From positions 62,001 to 126,000 of the forward strand of contig JAFGBR010000039.1 of the NCBI GenBank assembly GCA_016933045.1: a stretch of 64,000 nt of DNA, given 5' to 3'. This DNA is from Marinilabiliaceae bacterium (GTDB taxonomy: Bacteria; Bacteroidota; Bacteroidia; Bacteroidales; Marinilabiliaceae). Both the position numbers and the translations under genes were made by a program. Shown here piece by piece: positions 55,701-64,000 of the stretch (the stretch's first letter is position 1; each line of letters begins with the position of its first letter). Under the pieces are notes generated by a model that saw only the letters and a program-made list of their open reading frames with translations, was not told where the DNA came from and ran no database searches.

Positions 55701-58493
55701 ATGAAAAATAAAACTACCACACAGGGTCAAATACAAATAAAAGGAGCCAGAGTTCACAATCTCAAAAACATAAACCTTAACATTACCCGTAACAAATTTA
55801 TTGTTATAACCGGGGTTTCTGGTAGTGGGAAATCATCGTTGGCTTTCGATACTTTATATGCCGAAGGACAAAGAAGATATGTTGAAAGCCTAAGCTCTTA
55901 TGCTCGTCAGTTTTTAGGGCGACTAGACAAACCCGAAGTCGATTTTATTAAAGGAATACCACCTGCTATTGCAATAGAACAAAAGGTAAATACCCGAAAC
56001 CCCCGATCAACAGTTGGTACTTCTACCGAAATATACGACTATCTTAAACTTCTCTTTGCCCGAATTGGAAAAACAATATCTCCTGTTTCCGGTACCGAAG
56101 TAAAAAGACATCATGTTAAGGATGTTGTTGATTTTGTTTTATCGTTAAATGAAAAAACCAAAATTGCTATTGTATCTGCATTTCATTTGCCCAAAGGCCG
56201 ATCTTGTAGCGATCAGCTTACCATTCTTCAACAACAAGGTTTTAGCAGAATTGAGGTAAATGGTGAATTTTTAAGAATTGATGATGCTCTTTCGCAAAAA
56301 AACATAAATTCAAATACCGACTTTCAATTAGTAATAGATCGCATTTCCGTACAACACGACGAAGACACTATTTCAAGGCTGGGAGACTCAGTTCAGACTG
56401 CATTTTACGAAGGTCAAGGAGAATGCAATGTACTTATTTTCGAAAAAAACGAAATAATAACAAAATCGTTCTCCAATCGTTTCGAGGCTGATGGAATAAC
56501 ATTTGAAGAACCATCGGAACACATGTTTGCGTTTAACTCTCCTCTCGGTGCCTGCCAAAAATGCGAAGGTTTTGGCAGTGTTATCGGAATAGATGAAGAC
56601 CTAGTAATACCTAACAAATCACTCTCTGTATACGAAGATGCTATTGCTTGCTGGAAAGGAGATAAAATGGGCGAATGGAAAAATAAATTGATTTTAAATG
56701 CCCACATTTTTAACTTTCCGGTACACACTCCCTGGTGTGAATTATCTGATGATCAAAAAGAATTAGTTTGGCGAGGCAATAAACATTTTAAAGGTATTGA
56801 CTCTTTCTTTTCTCATGTCGAAGAGAAACAATACAAAATACAATATCGAGTTATGCTATCGCGATACAGAGGAAAAACTGTTTGCCCCGAATGCAAAGGA
56901 AGCCGAATAAAAAAAGAAGCTTCGTGGGTAAAAGTTGGAGGACTAAGCATTAACCAATTACTTATAATGCCTATTTCTGAATTATATGATTGGTTCTCTA
57001 ATCTAACATTTACACAATATGAATCAGCAATTTCCAAACGCATTATTAATGAAATTAATTCTCGACTAAACTTTCTGTTAAATGTTGGATTGGGGTATCT
57101 AACTTTAAACCGCTTATCATCAACACTTTCGGGTGGCGAAAGTCAGCGCATTAACCTGGCAACATCCTTAGGCAGTAGCCTTGTTGGTTCTCTTTATATT
57201 TTAGATGAACCAAGCATCGGTCTTCACTCTCGCGACACACAACTTTTAATCAAAGTTTTAAAAAAACTCCAAAAAATAGGTAATACTGTAATTGTTGTTG
57301 AACATGATGAGGAAATAATAAGAGCCTCAGATGAAATTATTGACATTGGACCTGAAGCCGGACGTAACGGTGGTGAGGTCGTATTTCAGGGCGATTTCAA
57401 TGCGTTAGAATCATCTTCTAAAAGCCTTACAACAAAATACCTAAAACACGAATTACAAGTACCAATACCTAAGTCGCGTCGTTCTTGGAATATGTTTATT
57501 GAAATTACCGGAGCAAGGGAAAACAACTTAAAAAACATAAACGTTAAATTTCCACTAAATGTTATTACTGTTGTTACTGGGGTTAGTGGCTCCGGAAAAT
57601 CAACTCTTATTGGTAAAATATTGTACCCTGCCTTAAAAAAGCGACTTGGAGGATATGCAGATAAAACAGGACATTTCGATATACTAAAAGGAGATATCAG
57701 AGCCTTAGCTGATGTTGAATATGTCGATCAAAACCCCATTGGTAAATCATCTCGATCAAACCCAGCAACATATTTAAAAGCATACGATGAGATTCGTAAA
57801 TTAATGGCTTCGCAAAAATTAGCTAAACTTAATGGATTTACTGCTTCTCACTTCTCGTTTAATATTGAGGGAGGACGATGTGAAGATTGTCAGGGCGAGG
57901 GTACTATAAAAATTGAAATGCAGTTTATGGCCGATATTATTTTAACCTGCGAAAGTTGTAATGGAAAAAAGTTTAAACCAGAAATTCTCGAAGTTAAATA
58001 CAATGGGAAAAACATCCACGACATTCTTGAAATGACAATTAATCAAGCTATTGATTTTTTTTCCGAACATCAAGAAAATACCGAAAAACGAATAATAAAT
58101 AAATTAAAACCTTTATGCGATGTTGGATTAGGATATGTTAAACTGGGGCAAGCGTCGAGCACACTTAGTGGAGGTGAAAGCCAAAGAGTAAAACTAGCTT
58201 CATTCTTATCCATGGAAAAAACTAATCATACATTATTCATCTTTGATGAACCTACCACAGGTCTTCATTTTCATGATATAAAAAAACTTGTTGATGCATT
58301 CAATGCTCTCATTCAAAAAGGTCATTCTGTTTTAATTATTGAACACAATATGGATGTAATAAAATGTGCCGACTGGATTATTGATTTAGGCCCCGAAGGT
58401 GGAAATAAAGGAGGCTCCATTGTTTTTGAAGGAACTCCCGAAAACCTCATAAAATGCAATAATAGCTTTACCGCTAAATATCTTAAAATATAA
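55701..58493 (+). CDS. uvrA: Excinuclease ABC subunit UvrA
   Basis: UvrA is the damage-recognition ATPase of nucleotide excision repair and hands lesions to UvrB. The 930-residue protein has two ABC modules. The first has Walker A GVSGSGKSS (38-46) with YVESLSSYARQFL, and later LSGGESQRINLA and LYILDEPSIGLH. The second has Walker A GVSGSGKSTLIG, a zinc finger (GGRCEDCQGEGTI ... CESCNGKKF), LSGGESQRVKLA and FIFDEPTTGLH. In the first zinc module the leading CxxC is absent (FSNRFEADGITFEEP instead) although GACQKCEGFG remains. This appears to be a Bacteroidota variant rather than damage. Single gene with its own promoter and terminator. Confidence 0.96.
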   Translation: MKNKTTTQGQIQIKGARVHNLKNINLNITRNKFIVITGVSGSGKSSLAFDTLYAEGQRRYVESLSSYARQFLGRLDKPEVDFIKGIPPAIAIEQKVNTRNPRSTVGTSTEIYDYLKLLFARIGKTISPVSGTEVKRHHVKDVVDFVLSLNEKTKIAIVSAFHLPKGRSCSDQLTILQQQGFSRIEVNGEFLRIDDALSQKNINSNTDFQLVIDRISVQHDEDTISRLGDSVQTAFYEGQGECNVLIFEKNEIITKSFSNRFEADGITFEEPSEHMFAFNSPLGACQKCEGFGSVIGIDEDLVIPNKSLSVYEDAIACWKGDKMGEWKNKLILNAHIFNFPVHTPWCELSDDQKELVWRGNKHFKGIDSFFSHVEEKQYKIQYRVMLSRYRGKTVCPECKGSRIKKEASWVKVGGLSINQLLIMPISELYDWFSNLTFTQYESAISKRIINEINSRLNFLLNVGLGYLTLNRLSSTLSGGESQRINLATSLGSSLVGSLYILDEPSIGLHSRDTQLLIKVLKKLQKIGNTVIVVEHDEEIIRASDEIIDIGPEAGRNGGEVVFQGDFNALESSSKSLTTKYLKHELQVPIPKSRRSWNMFIEITGARENNLKNINVKFPLNVITVVTGVSGSGKSTLIGKILYPALKKRLGGYADKTGHFDILKGDIRALADVEYVDQNPIGKSSRSNPATYLKAYDEIRKLMASQKLAKLNGFTASHFSFNIEGGRCEDCQGEGTIKIEMQFMADIILTCESCNGKKFKPEILEVKYNGKNIHDILEMTINQAIDFFSEHQENTEKRIINKLKPLCDVGLGYVKLGQASSTLSGGESQRVKLASFLSMEKTNHTLFIFDEPTTGLHFHDIKKLVDAFNALIQKGHSVLIIEHNMDVIKCADWIIDLGPEGGNKGGSIVFEGTPENLIKCNNSFTAKYLKI

Positions 58494-58525
58494 AAGGGAA
58501 ATCGATACCGATCCCCCTTTTATAT
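58488..58525. terminator. Bidirectional terminator between uvrA and a convergent gene
   Basis: ATATAAAAGGG (58488-58498) pairs with CCCTTTTATAT (58515-58525), with an inner ATCG/CGAT pairing (58501-58504, 58509-58512). The uvrA stop codon lies in the left arm, and the minus-strand gene ends 23 bp to the right. Confidence 0.85.
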
Positions 58526-58547
58526 GAAATTTATTTAATATAATACT

Positions 58548-58985
58548 TTATTTATCCTTATCAATTCCAAAAAGAATAGCAACACAACCCGATTCTAATT
58601 CTCTTTTTTCATCACCATCTTTTTTCATCACCTCAATACTAATTATGAGTTTTTGAGTTCCTTTTACTGCAAAATCCCAAACATGCTCAAAATTCTTATC
58701 TTTATTATCGAATAATACACTACCGTTACTGCTAATAACTCGTATACGTACCGATGGCAAATTATCAGATTTACATACAACTACTCTATAAGTTTGCCCA
58801 ACAAAAAATGTTTTAAACAACTCAGCAGTATCACCTTCTTTCATTTCAGAAACACTGCTATTTCCATCATATACAAACTCACCAAACTGCTTTAAACAGT
58901 CATCTGTTATTAAATTTGTACATTGCGAAAAACTATTTAACCCAATCGTTAATAAACCTATTATTAAAAAATATCGAAATATCAT
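58548..58985 (-). CDS. Exported protein of unknown function (145 aa)
   Basis: The protein starts with a signal peptide (FLIIGLLTIGLNSFSQ, cleavage near residue 20). The mature part is mostly beta strand, with FGEFVYDGNSSVSEMKEGDTAEL, YRVVVCKSDNLP, VLFDNKDKNFEHVWDF and a late GCVAILFG. Proteins with this pattern occur in many Bacteroidota, but I know no function. Four cysteines in the mature part (CTN, DDC, VVC, SGC) could form disulfides. It is the second gene after the lipoprotein gene (33-bp gap, same strand), so the two may work together at the envelope. Confidence 0.7.
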   Translation of the reverse strand: MIFRYFLIIGLLTIGLNSFSQCTNLITDDCLKQFGEFVYDGNSSVSEMKEGDTAELFKTFFVGQTYRVVVCKSDNLPSVRIRVISSNGSVLFDNKDKNFEHVWDFAVKGTQKLIISIEVMKKDGDEKRELESGCVAILFGIDKDK

Positions 58986-59018
58986 ATCGTCTCTTTATAT
59001 CAAAAAATAATTATTTAC

Positions 59019-59942
59019 TTACGAAATAAAACCTGATCTAATCTCATTTACTTTTTGACAAAGCTTATCAAATACATCTTTCGACATAAAAGTTTCTGAA
59101 TTTGCTTTAATTGTAGTAATTCTTTGTTCTGTATCCGTCTCAGCTTCAACGTTTGATGTATTAACTATTTTAACCTGATCAAAAATAACTTTCAATTCAT
59201 TTATTTTAGAATAAATATCATGTATCTCAGGATTTTCTTCGCGATATGATTCTAATAAATTTAAAACTGTATATAACGACAACTTCTGATAAATAATTTT
59301 TTCAACCAACCTTTGATTACTATCCATTGAACCATTAGTTAATGTTGTTGCTAAATATAATCCTTCAACCCATCCTCCAACTAAAACCATAACTGCTAAT
59401 GCAGGACGATCATTTTCATTAAGATACTCGTTTGAATTCATAAACGATTCCGAAATAATATCCATAACCACATCGCGATTATTCATATTCTCTTCCAATC
59501 GCTTAATAGCATCCTCATTTATCGCCTCCATTATTCCTAGCCCGTCTGCCATTTTTTTAGCATTCGACATATATTTAATTGAACTCTGTGTTTGATCAAA
59601 TAAACTGGTATAACTCAAATCAGCAGAATAAATTCCTAAATTTATTGCCATCTGCTTATTTGTTGTGTACCTCGATACGTTATCTACCGGATTCAGAATA
59701 TCTTCGTTATACGAAACCCCGGCTCTTTTTATAAGCATTGCTGTTTCTAGGGGCGATGGCAATGAGTAAAATATAAGTTTTGATTTTGTAAAATCATCCA
59801 TCAGTTTTTCATCAACTACCATATCGGAGTCTGATACCATTTCTGCTGATCCGGTTCCCTTTTGACCGCCCATTGTACATGAGGTAAAAACAAATGCTAT
59901 TAAAATTAATGCAATAGTACACAGTTGAAGAAGCCTTTTCAT
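59019..59942 (-). CDS. Putative lipoprotein of unknown function (307 aa)
   Basis: The N-terminus is a lipoprotein signal (LILIAFVFTSC, lipidated Cys near residue 22) followed by a short glycine/serine linker. The rest (about 45-307) is predicted to be almost entirely helical, with LIFYSLPSPLETAMLIKRAGV, TTNKQMAINLGIYSADLSY and a central ALAVMVLVGGWVEGLYLATT that is more apolar but too polar for a clear membrane helix. The pattern recurs in Bacteroidota lipoproteins that have no assigned role. It is the first gene of a two-gene unit with the small exported protein. Confidence 0.72.
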   Translation of the reverse strand: MKRLLQLCTIALILIAFVFTSCTMGGQKGTGSAEMVSDSDMVVDEKLMDDFTKSKLIFYSLPSPLETAMLIKRAGVSYNEDILNPVDNVSRYTTNKQMAINLGIYSADLSYTSLFDQTQSSIKYMSNAKKMADGLGIMEAINEDAIKRLEENMNNRDVVMDIISESFMNSNEYLNENDRPALAVMVLVGGWVEGLYLATTLTNGSMDSNQRLVEKIIYQKLSLYTVLNLLESYREENPEIHDIYSKINELKVIFDQVKIVNTSNVEAETDTEQRITTIKANSETFMSKDVFDKLCQKVNEIRSGFIS

Positions 59943-60046
59943 AGTGTTATTTTGTTAAATTATTTTTCTAAATCAGAAAATTACTAAATATATTAATTAT
60001 AAAACAATACTAAGATTAATAATTATTTGAAAATTATTACTTTTTT

Positions 60047-61033
60047 TTACTCTAAATTGCTAAAATATTTCATGAACTGAGCTCTTTCGAAGAGATAAGG
60101 TTCAGAAATGGAATTATAATTTAGCTTTCCACAAACACTGCTTAACGATGATATATGTTTTTGACTCATCCAAATTTCAATATCTTCAATCATCTTTGTT
60201 ATTATTTTTGGCCCATTTTTATAAACTGCCGAACATACCTGAACGGTTTTTGCTCCTACCAAAATTTGTTTAATAACCGACTCTGCCGAATGTATACCTG
60301 TTGATGCCGAAACATCTACTCCATTTACCTTTGAAGATACAATTGCTACCCATCGTAATGTTTTTTGATAATCAGATGGGGTGCTAAATACATCTGCCGA
60401 TGTAAGTGTCATATTATTTATATCTACATCGGGTTCATAAAACCTATTGAACAACACTACCCCTTTTGCTCCTGATATATTTAAACGATTTACTACACTT
60501 ACTAAATTTGAAAAATAACTTCCCAGTTTCATAGCAACCGGTATTGATATTACATTTTTAACATTACTTAGTACATCGTAATATATTTGCTCATATTCAA
60601 TAGCTATACTATTCTTATCTGTATTAACAACAAAAACGTTCAGTTCCAATGCATCGGCTCCTGCATTTTCAATCTGTTTTGCAAAATCGACCCATTCATT
60701 AACCGAATAACAATTTACACTTGCAATAATTGGTACATCAAATCTACTTTTAGCCTCCTTTATTAATTGTAAATATGAACTAATATCATTTTCTCTAACA
60801 TACCCCTTTACATAATCTAAGGCTTCGGGATAATCAAAACCTTCACTTTTATATATCTCATTACTAATATCCTGATTAATCTGCTCTTCAAATAATGACT
60901 TCAATACGATTGCTCCAGCTCCCGCATCAACTAATCTTTCAATTTTCGATATACTATTAGTCAGTCCTGAACTACTAACTATTATCGGGTTTTTTAATCT
61001 TATTCCTAAATAATGTACAGAAAGATCGCTCAT
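60047..61033 (-). CDS. Dihydroorotate dehydrogenase-like flavoprotein
   Basis: The 328-residue protein is a TIM-barrel flavoenzyme of the class 1 dihydroorotate dehydrogenase superfamily. It begins LSVHYLGIRLKNPIIVSSSGLT, has PIIASVNCYSVNEW and IPVAMKLGSYFSN (the FMN-contacting lysine), and ends with the phosphate-binding part VSASTGIHSAESVIKQILVGAKTVQVCSA in pieces. The orotate-binding ELNxSCPN of true enzymes is replaced by ELNVFVVNTDKNS, so dihydroorotate is unlikely to be the substrate. No pyrimidine genes adjoin it. Annotation as a DHODH-like oxidoreductase of unknown substrate is the most that can be said. Confidence 0.87.
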   Translation of the reverse strand: MSDLSVHYLGIRLKNPIIVSSSGLTNSISKIERLVDAGAGAIVLKSLFEEQINQDISNEIYKSEGFDYPEALDYVKGYVRENDISSYLQLIKEAKSRFDVPIIASVNCYSVNEWVDFAKQIENAGADALELNVFVVNTDKNSIAIEYEQIYYDVLSNVKNVISIPVAMKLGSYFSNLVSVVNRLNISGAKGVVLFNRFYEPDVDINNMTLTSADVFSTPSDYQKTLRWVAIVSSKVNGVDVSASTGIHSAESVIKQILVGAKTVQVCSAVYKNGPKIITKMIEDIEIWMSQKHISSLSSVCGKLNYNSISEPYLFERAQFMKYFSNLE

Positions 61034-61062
61034 ACTTTTTATTTAATTGAATTACATTAAAA

Positions 61063-61092
61063 CAAAATTAATCAAATATCAAAGAGATCAAA
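61063..61092 (-). promoter_or_regulatory. Promoter of the DHODH-like gene
   Basis: On the minus strand TTTG (61092-61089) is followed after 18 bp by TAATTTTG (61070-61063). Both Bacteroidota promoter elements are therefore present, and the predicted start near 61056 is about 22 nt upstream of the ATG. Confidence 0.65.
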
Positions 61093-61112
61093 GAAACTGT
61101 TAAAAAAATACA

Positions 61113-61784
61113 TTATAACTTATATCTTTCCCCGAAAATTAAACTACCTATTCGAACCATGGTACTTCCCTCGTCAATGGCCAAATGATAATCATCTGAC
61201 ATACCCATACTTAACTCTTTAAAATATGGTTCATCACTAAATTTTGTATTTTTAAGTTCTTTAAATATTGCTGACAACATTCGGAACTCACTTATTATTA
61301 ATGATTCATCATTGGTAAACGTTGCCATACCCATCAAACCACAAATTTGTACCCATTTAAGCGCTCTATAATCTTCTGAATTTAAAAATTCATTTAATTC
61401 TGCTTTTGAAAAACCATACTTCGTTTCTTCCTTTGCAATATGTACCTGGAGTAAACATGGAATTCGCCGATTATTTTTAAGGCCTTCCTTATTTATTATA
61501 TGTAATAATTTTATACTATCAACGCCATGTATAAGTGTCACAAAAGAAGCAATATATTTTACCTTATTGGTTTGCATGTGACCAATCATATGCCATTGAA
61601 TATCTTTTGGGAGTGATTGGTACTTCTTTTCTAATTCCTGTACCTTATTTTCTCCAAATATTCGTTGCCCTGCGTTGTATGCTTCCATTATCAACTCCTC
61701 TGACTTGGTTTTTGAAACAGCTACAAGCGTTACATTTTCAGGTAATTGATTTTTTACACTCAATAATTGGTTGGCAATTGACAT
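61113..61784 (-). CDS. YggS-family pyridoxal-phosphate homeostasis protein
   Basis: PLPBP/YggS proteins bind pyridoxal 5'-phosphate and keep vitamin B6 and amino/keto-acid pools balanced; they have an alanine-racemase-like TIM barrel but no known reaction. The 223-residue length fits. The PLP-binding lysine lies in LVAVSKTKS (about residue 25). Further signatures are FGENKVQEL, WHMIGHMQTNKVKY, IHGVDS, GLMGMATFT, LSMGMSDDYHLAI and TMVRIGSLIFGER. It is followed on the same strand by the DHODH-like gene, which has its own promoter. Confidence 0.95.
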   Translation of the reverse strand: MSIANQLLSVKNQLPENVTLVAVSKTKSEELIMEAYNAGQRIFGENKVQELEKKYQSLPKDIQWHMIGHMQTNKVKYIASFVTLIHGVDSIKLLHIINKEGLKNNRRIPCLLQVHIAKEETKYGFSKAELNEFLNSEDYRALKWVQICGLMGMATFTNDESLIISEFRMLSAIFKELKNTKFSDEPYFKELSMGMSDDYHLAIDEGSTMVRIGSLIFGERYKL

Positions 61785-61802
61785 AACTATTCATTTAAAC
61801 AT

Positions 61803-61810
61803 CAAATTTA
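61803..61810 (-). promoter_or_regulatory. Candidate -7 element for the YggS gene
   Basis: The minus strand reads TAAATTTG, a TAnnTTTG match, 19 bp before the start codon, giving a very short leader. The -33 position is A/T-rich but not TTTG. Confidence 0.4.
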
Positions 61811-61856
61811 TAATATCAATAGTTTAATTAAAAGAAATATGATTAAATACATCAAT

Positions 61857-61888
61857 AAAAAAAACCCGAAAATATCCGGGTTTTTTAT
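61857..61888 (-). terminator. Terminator after the DUF1015 gene
   Basis: AAAAAACCCG (61859-61868) pairs with CGGGTTTTTT (61877-61886) around an 8-nt loop. Read on the minus strand it is followed by a T-run, and it lies about 12 bp past the DUF1015 stop codon. It ends the serA-DUF1015 transcript. Confidence 0.85.
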
Positions 61889-61897
61889 TTTTTCAAA

Positions 61898-63148
61898 TTA
61901 ATCTAATGTATGTATAACCAATCCCGATCGAAGTTTAGGCTCAAACCATGTTGTTTTTGGGGGCATTATATTACCCGAATCTGCAATATCGATTAGTTGT
62001 TTCATTGATACCGGATATAAAGCAAAAGCTGCAGCCATTTCACCTGAATCAACTCTCTTTTTTAATTCATTTATTCCCCTTATTCCTCCAATGAAATCTA
62101 TTCGGGTTGAAGTTCTTAAATCTTTAATATCCAATAATTTATCCAAAACCTCATTTGACAAAATTGTAACATCCAAAACAGCAATAGGATCCTGATCGTT
62201 ATATGTTCCTTCGCGAGCAGTAAGTTTAAACCACTCTCCTTTCATATACAAACCAAACTCGTGTAATGTTTTTGGCTGATATGCATTTGGTCCCTGGCAT
62301 TCTATTTCGAACGACTGATCAAGTTTCATCAAAAACTGTTTTTCTGTCATCCCGTTCAAATCTTTAACAACCCTGTTATAATCAATTATTTGCAACTGAT
62401 TATCCGGAAAATGAACAGCCATAAAAAAGTTATACTCTTCGCTACCGCTATGACTTTGATTTTTCTGTTGACGTTCCAATCCAACCCTGGCCGCAGCAGC
62501 AGTTCTATGATGACCATCGGCAACATAAGTACAATCAACTTTGGTTGCAAAAAGCTCTTCAATTTTTTTATTATCAGCATTATTATTAACAATCCAGAAA
62601 TGATGCCCAAACCCATCTTCTGCTACAAAATCGTATATGGGTTTCTCATTTTTTACAATTGAATCTACAATTAAATCAATCTCTGCAACTGCTTTATAAC
62701 TAAAGAATACTGGCTCAATATTTGCATTATTAATATTAATATGAATCATGCGATCATCCTCTTTATCAGGGCGTGTTAACTCATGCTTTTTAATAATTCC
62801 ATTTGCATAATCGTCACAAGCAGCACATCCAACTATTCCATATTGAGTACGACCATTCATTGTTTGCGCATAAATGTAAAAACGAGGTTCTTCATCTTGC
62901 AACAACCAACCTTTTTCACGAAACATTTTAAAATTATCAACAGCTTTCTTATAAACCATTTCTGAGTGAACATCGGTTCCAACAGGACAATCAATTTCAG
63001 ATTTTGTTATATGTAATAATGATTTAGGGTTTCCGTTTGCTTTTTCTGCAGCCTCTTCGCTATTCATAACATCGTAAGGCAAACAAGCAAGATCTTTTAC
63101 TATTTCAACTGGAGGACGAAGTCCTCTAAATGGTTTTACAATAGCCAT
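61898..63148 (-). CDS. DUF1015 family protein
   Basis: The 416-residue protein matches DUF1015 throughout. It starts VKPFRGLRPPVEIVKDLACLPYDVMN, contains KKHELTRPDKEDDRMIHI, the conserved VADGHHRTAAAARVG near residue 220, YNFFMAVHFPDNQL, and ends near MPPKTTWFEPKLRSGLVI. The conserved aspartate/histidine motif DGHHR suggests an enzyme, but no reaction has been settled. In Bacteroidota it commonly follows serine-biosynthesis genes. Here serA lies 65 bp upstream on the same strand, so a link to serine or phosphoglycerate metabolism is plausible by context only. Confidence 0.92.
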   Translation of the reverse strand: MAIVKPFRGLRPPVEIVKDLACLPYDVMNSEEAAEKANGNPKSLLHITKSEIDCPVGTDVHSEMVYKKAVDNFKMFREKGWLLQDEEPRFYIYAQTMNGRTQYGIVGCAACDDYANGIIKKHELTRPDKEDDRMIHININNANIEPVFFSYKAVAEIDLIVDSIVKNEKPIYDFVAEDGFGHHFWIVNNNADNKKIEELFATKVDCTYVADGHHRTAAAARVGLERQQKNQSHSGSEEYNFFMAVHFPDNQLQIIDYNRVVKDLNGMTEKQFLMKLDQSFEIECQGPNAYQPKTLHEFGLYMKGEWFKLTAREGTYNDQDPIAVLDVTILSNEVLDKLLDIKDLRTSTRIDFIGGIRGINELKKRVDSGEMAAAFALYPVSMKQLIDIADSGNIMPPKTTWFEPKLRSGLVIHTLD

Positions 63149-63213
63149 AATTTGAAAATTTTATTATAAATAATAATCGAAAAACTATTTCTAAAAGCGA
63201 CAACGTTTTTATT

Positions 63214-64000
63214 TTACTTATTCAAACGAAATGTTTCGTTACCATTTTTTAAAAAATCAATTATTTGACGTGCAGCTGCTACACCTGCATTCACATTTGC
63301 TTCTGCAGTTTGAGCACCTAATTTTTTAGGAGTAAAGAACACTCTTGAATCGAACTTTAAAAACTGATCTTTAGCATCAGGAGAAATATCTGAAACATAT
63401 TTAAAATCTACTCTTTCTTCCATTAATTTCAACACCTCTTCTTCATTAATAACCTCCTTACGGGCTGTATTAACCAAAGTAGCTCCTTTTGGCATTTTGC
63501 TCAACAAATTGTAATTAATAGATTTTTTTGTTGTTTCTGTTGCCGGAATATGCAATGATACATATTGACAGGTTTTGTATAATTCATCAACATTTGCAAC
63601 CGGAATAATACCATCAGCTTTTATTTTTTCTTCGCTAACAAAAGGATCAAAAGCATATACTTCCATTCCAAAACCTTTAGCAATTTTAGCTACATATTTA
63701 CCAACATTACCGTAGGCATGAATTCCAAGTTTTTTCCCCATTAATTCGGTTCCTGCTGCTCCATTAAACATATTTCGGGCTGCCATAACCATCATACCTA
63801 ATGCTAACTCAGCAACTGCATTGGCATTTTGACCCGGCGTATTCATTGCAACAACATTATTTGCCGAACAGGCTTCTAAATCCAGATTATCATAACCAGC
63901 ACCTGCACGAACAACAATTTGTAGTTCCTTTGCTGCTTCAACTATTTCTTTCGAAATAATATCAGATCGTACAATAATTGCATTAACTTTTTCAACAGCT
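63214..64000 (-). CDS. serA: D-3-phosphoglycerate dehydrogenase (N-terminus outside window)
   Basis: The frame runs to the window edge, so the first part of the protein is missing; about 262 residues are visible. SerA oxidises 3-phosphoglycerate to 3-phosphohydroxypyruvate with NAD+, the first step of serine synthesis. Visible motifs are the catalytic arginine in VVRAGAGYDN, the NAD-binding GIHAYGNVGKYVAKIAKGFG and HIPATETTKKSIN. The segment that normally holds the catalytic histidine (TPHxG) reads FFTPKKLGAQTAEAN. The visible C-terminus ends shortly after this, as in short SerA forms without an ACT domain. An ATG at 63846 is an internal methionine. DUF1015 follows. Confidence 0.92.
   Translation of the reverse strand, partial: AVEKVNAIIVRSDIISKEIVEAAKELQIVVRAGAGYDNLDLEACSANNVVAMNTPGQNANAVAELALGMMVMAARNMFNGAAGTELMGKKLGIHAYGNVGKYVAKIAKGFGMEVYAFDPFVSEEKIKADGIIPVANVDELYKTCQYVSLHIPATETTKKSINYNLLSKMPKGATLVNTARKEVINEEEVLKLMEERVDFKYVSDISPDAKDQFLKFDSRVFFTPKKLGAQTAEANVNAGVAAARQIIDFLKNGNETFRLNK

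Overview
The window is AT-rich bacterial chromosome from a member of the Bacteroidota, most likely Bacteroidales/Marinilabiliales. The support is: promoters of the TAnnTTTG type, A-rich start contexts in place of Shine-Dalgarno sequences, several secreted proteins ending in type IX secretion (T9SS) sorting domains, a propeller-type sensor kinase, a Bacteroidota-type SerA and UvrA, and a long PPi-dependent phosphofructokinase. I see no rRNA, tRNA, CRISPR array, insertion sequence or prophage. No gene-free stretch reaches 300 bases.

Layout. 1-6150: the end of a DUF349 gene, a pyrG-yidC operon, a DMT-family transporter and a lipid kinase. 6229-10568: an L-fucose module (AraC-type regulator, FGGY kinase, fucI). 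10807-14201: two secreted proteins, one metallopeptidase-like and one with two LamG domains and a T9SS tail; the latter has a promoter with paired 12-bp direct repeats. 14377-17793: arfB, then a DNA-repair radical SAM protein with its DUF4130 partner, divergent from a LexA-fold regulator. 17819-30274: a TPR protein, a propeller histidine kinase, and a three-gene operon of T9SS cargo (two CotH/lamin-tail proteins and a beta-helix protein).

30499-47661 is the most unusual region. It is a co-directional block of about 17 kb, apparently one operon, encoding in order of transcription: an ECF sigma factor, a probable anti-sigma factor, a CpxP/Spy-like periplasmic protein, an ABC ATPase, a giant ABC-2 permease with a periplasmic region and golvesin-like tail, TolC, a membrane-fusion protein, an RND pump, a second RND pump fused in one chain to an ABC ATPase, and a small ABC-2 permease. 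It looks like a stress-controlled export machine that puts proton-driven (RND) and ATP-driven (ABC) parts in one transcription unit and partly in one polypeptide.

47880-64000: an orphan sensor kinase, rsmE, an Rrf2 regulator, two divergent phosphofructokinases that both carry PPi-type signatures, a second ECF sigma factor with a 59-residue downstream protein, uvrA, two exported proteins of unknown function, a dihydroorotate-dehydrogenase-like flavoprotein, a YggS-type PLP protein, a DUF1015 protein and the C-terminal part of serA, which is cut by the window end.
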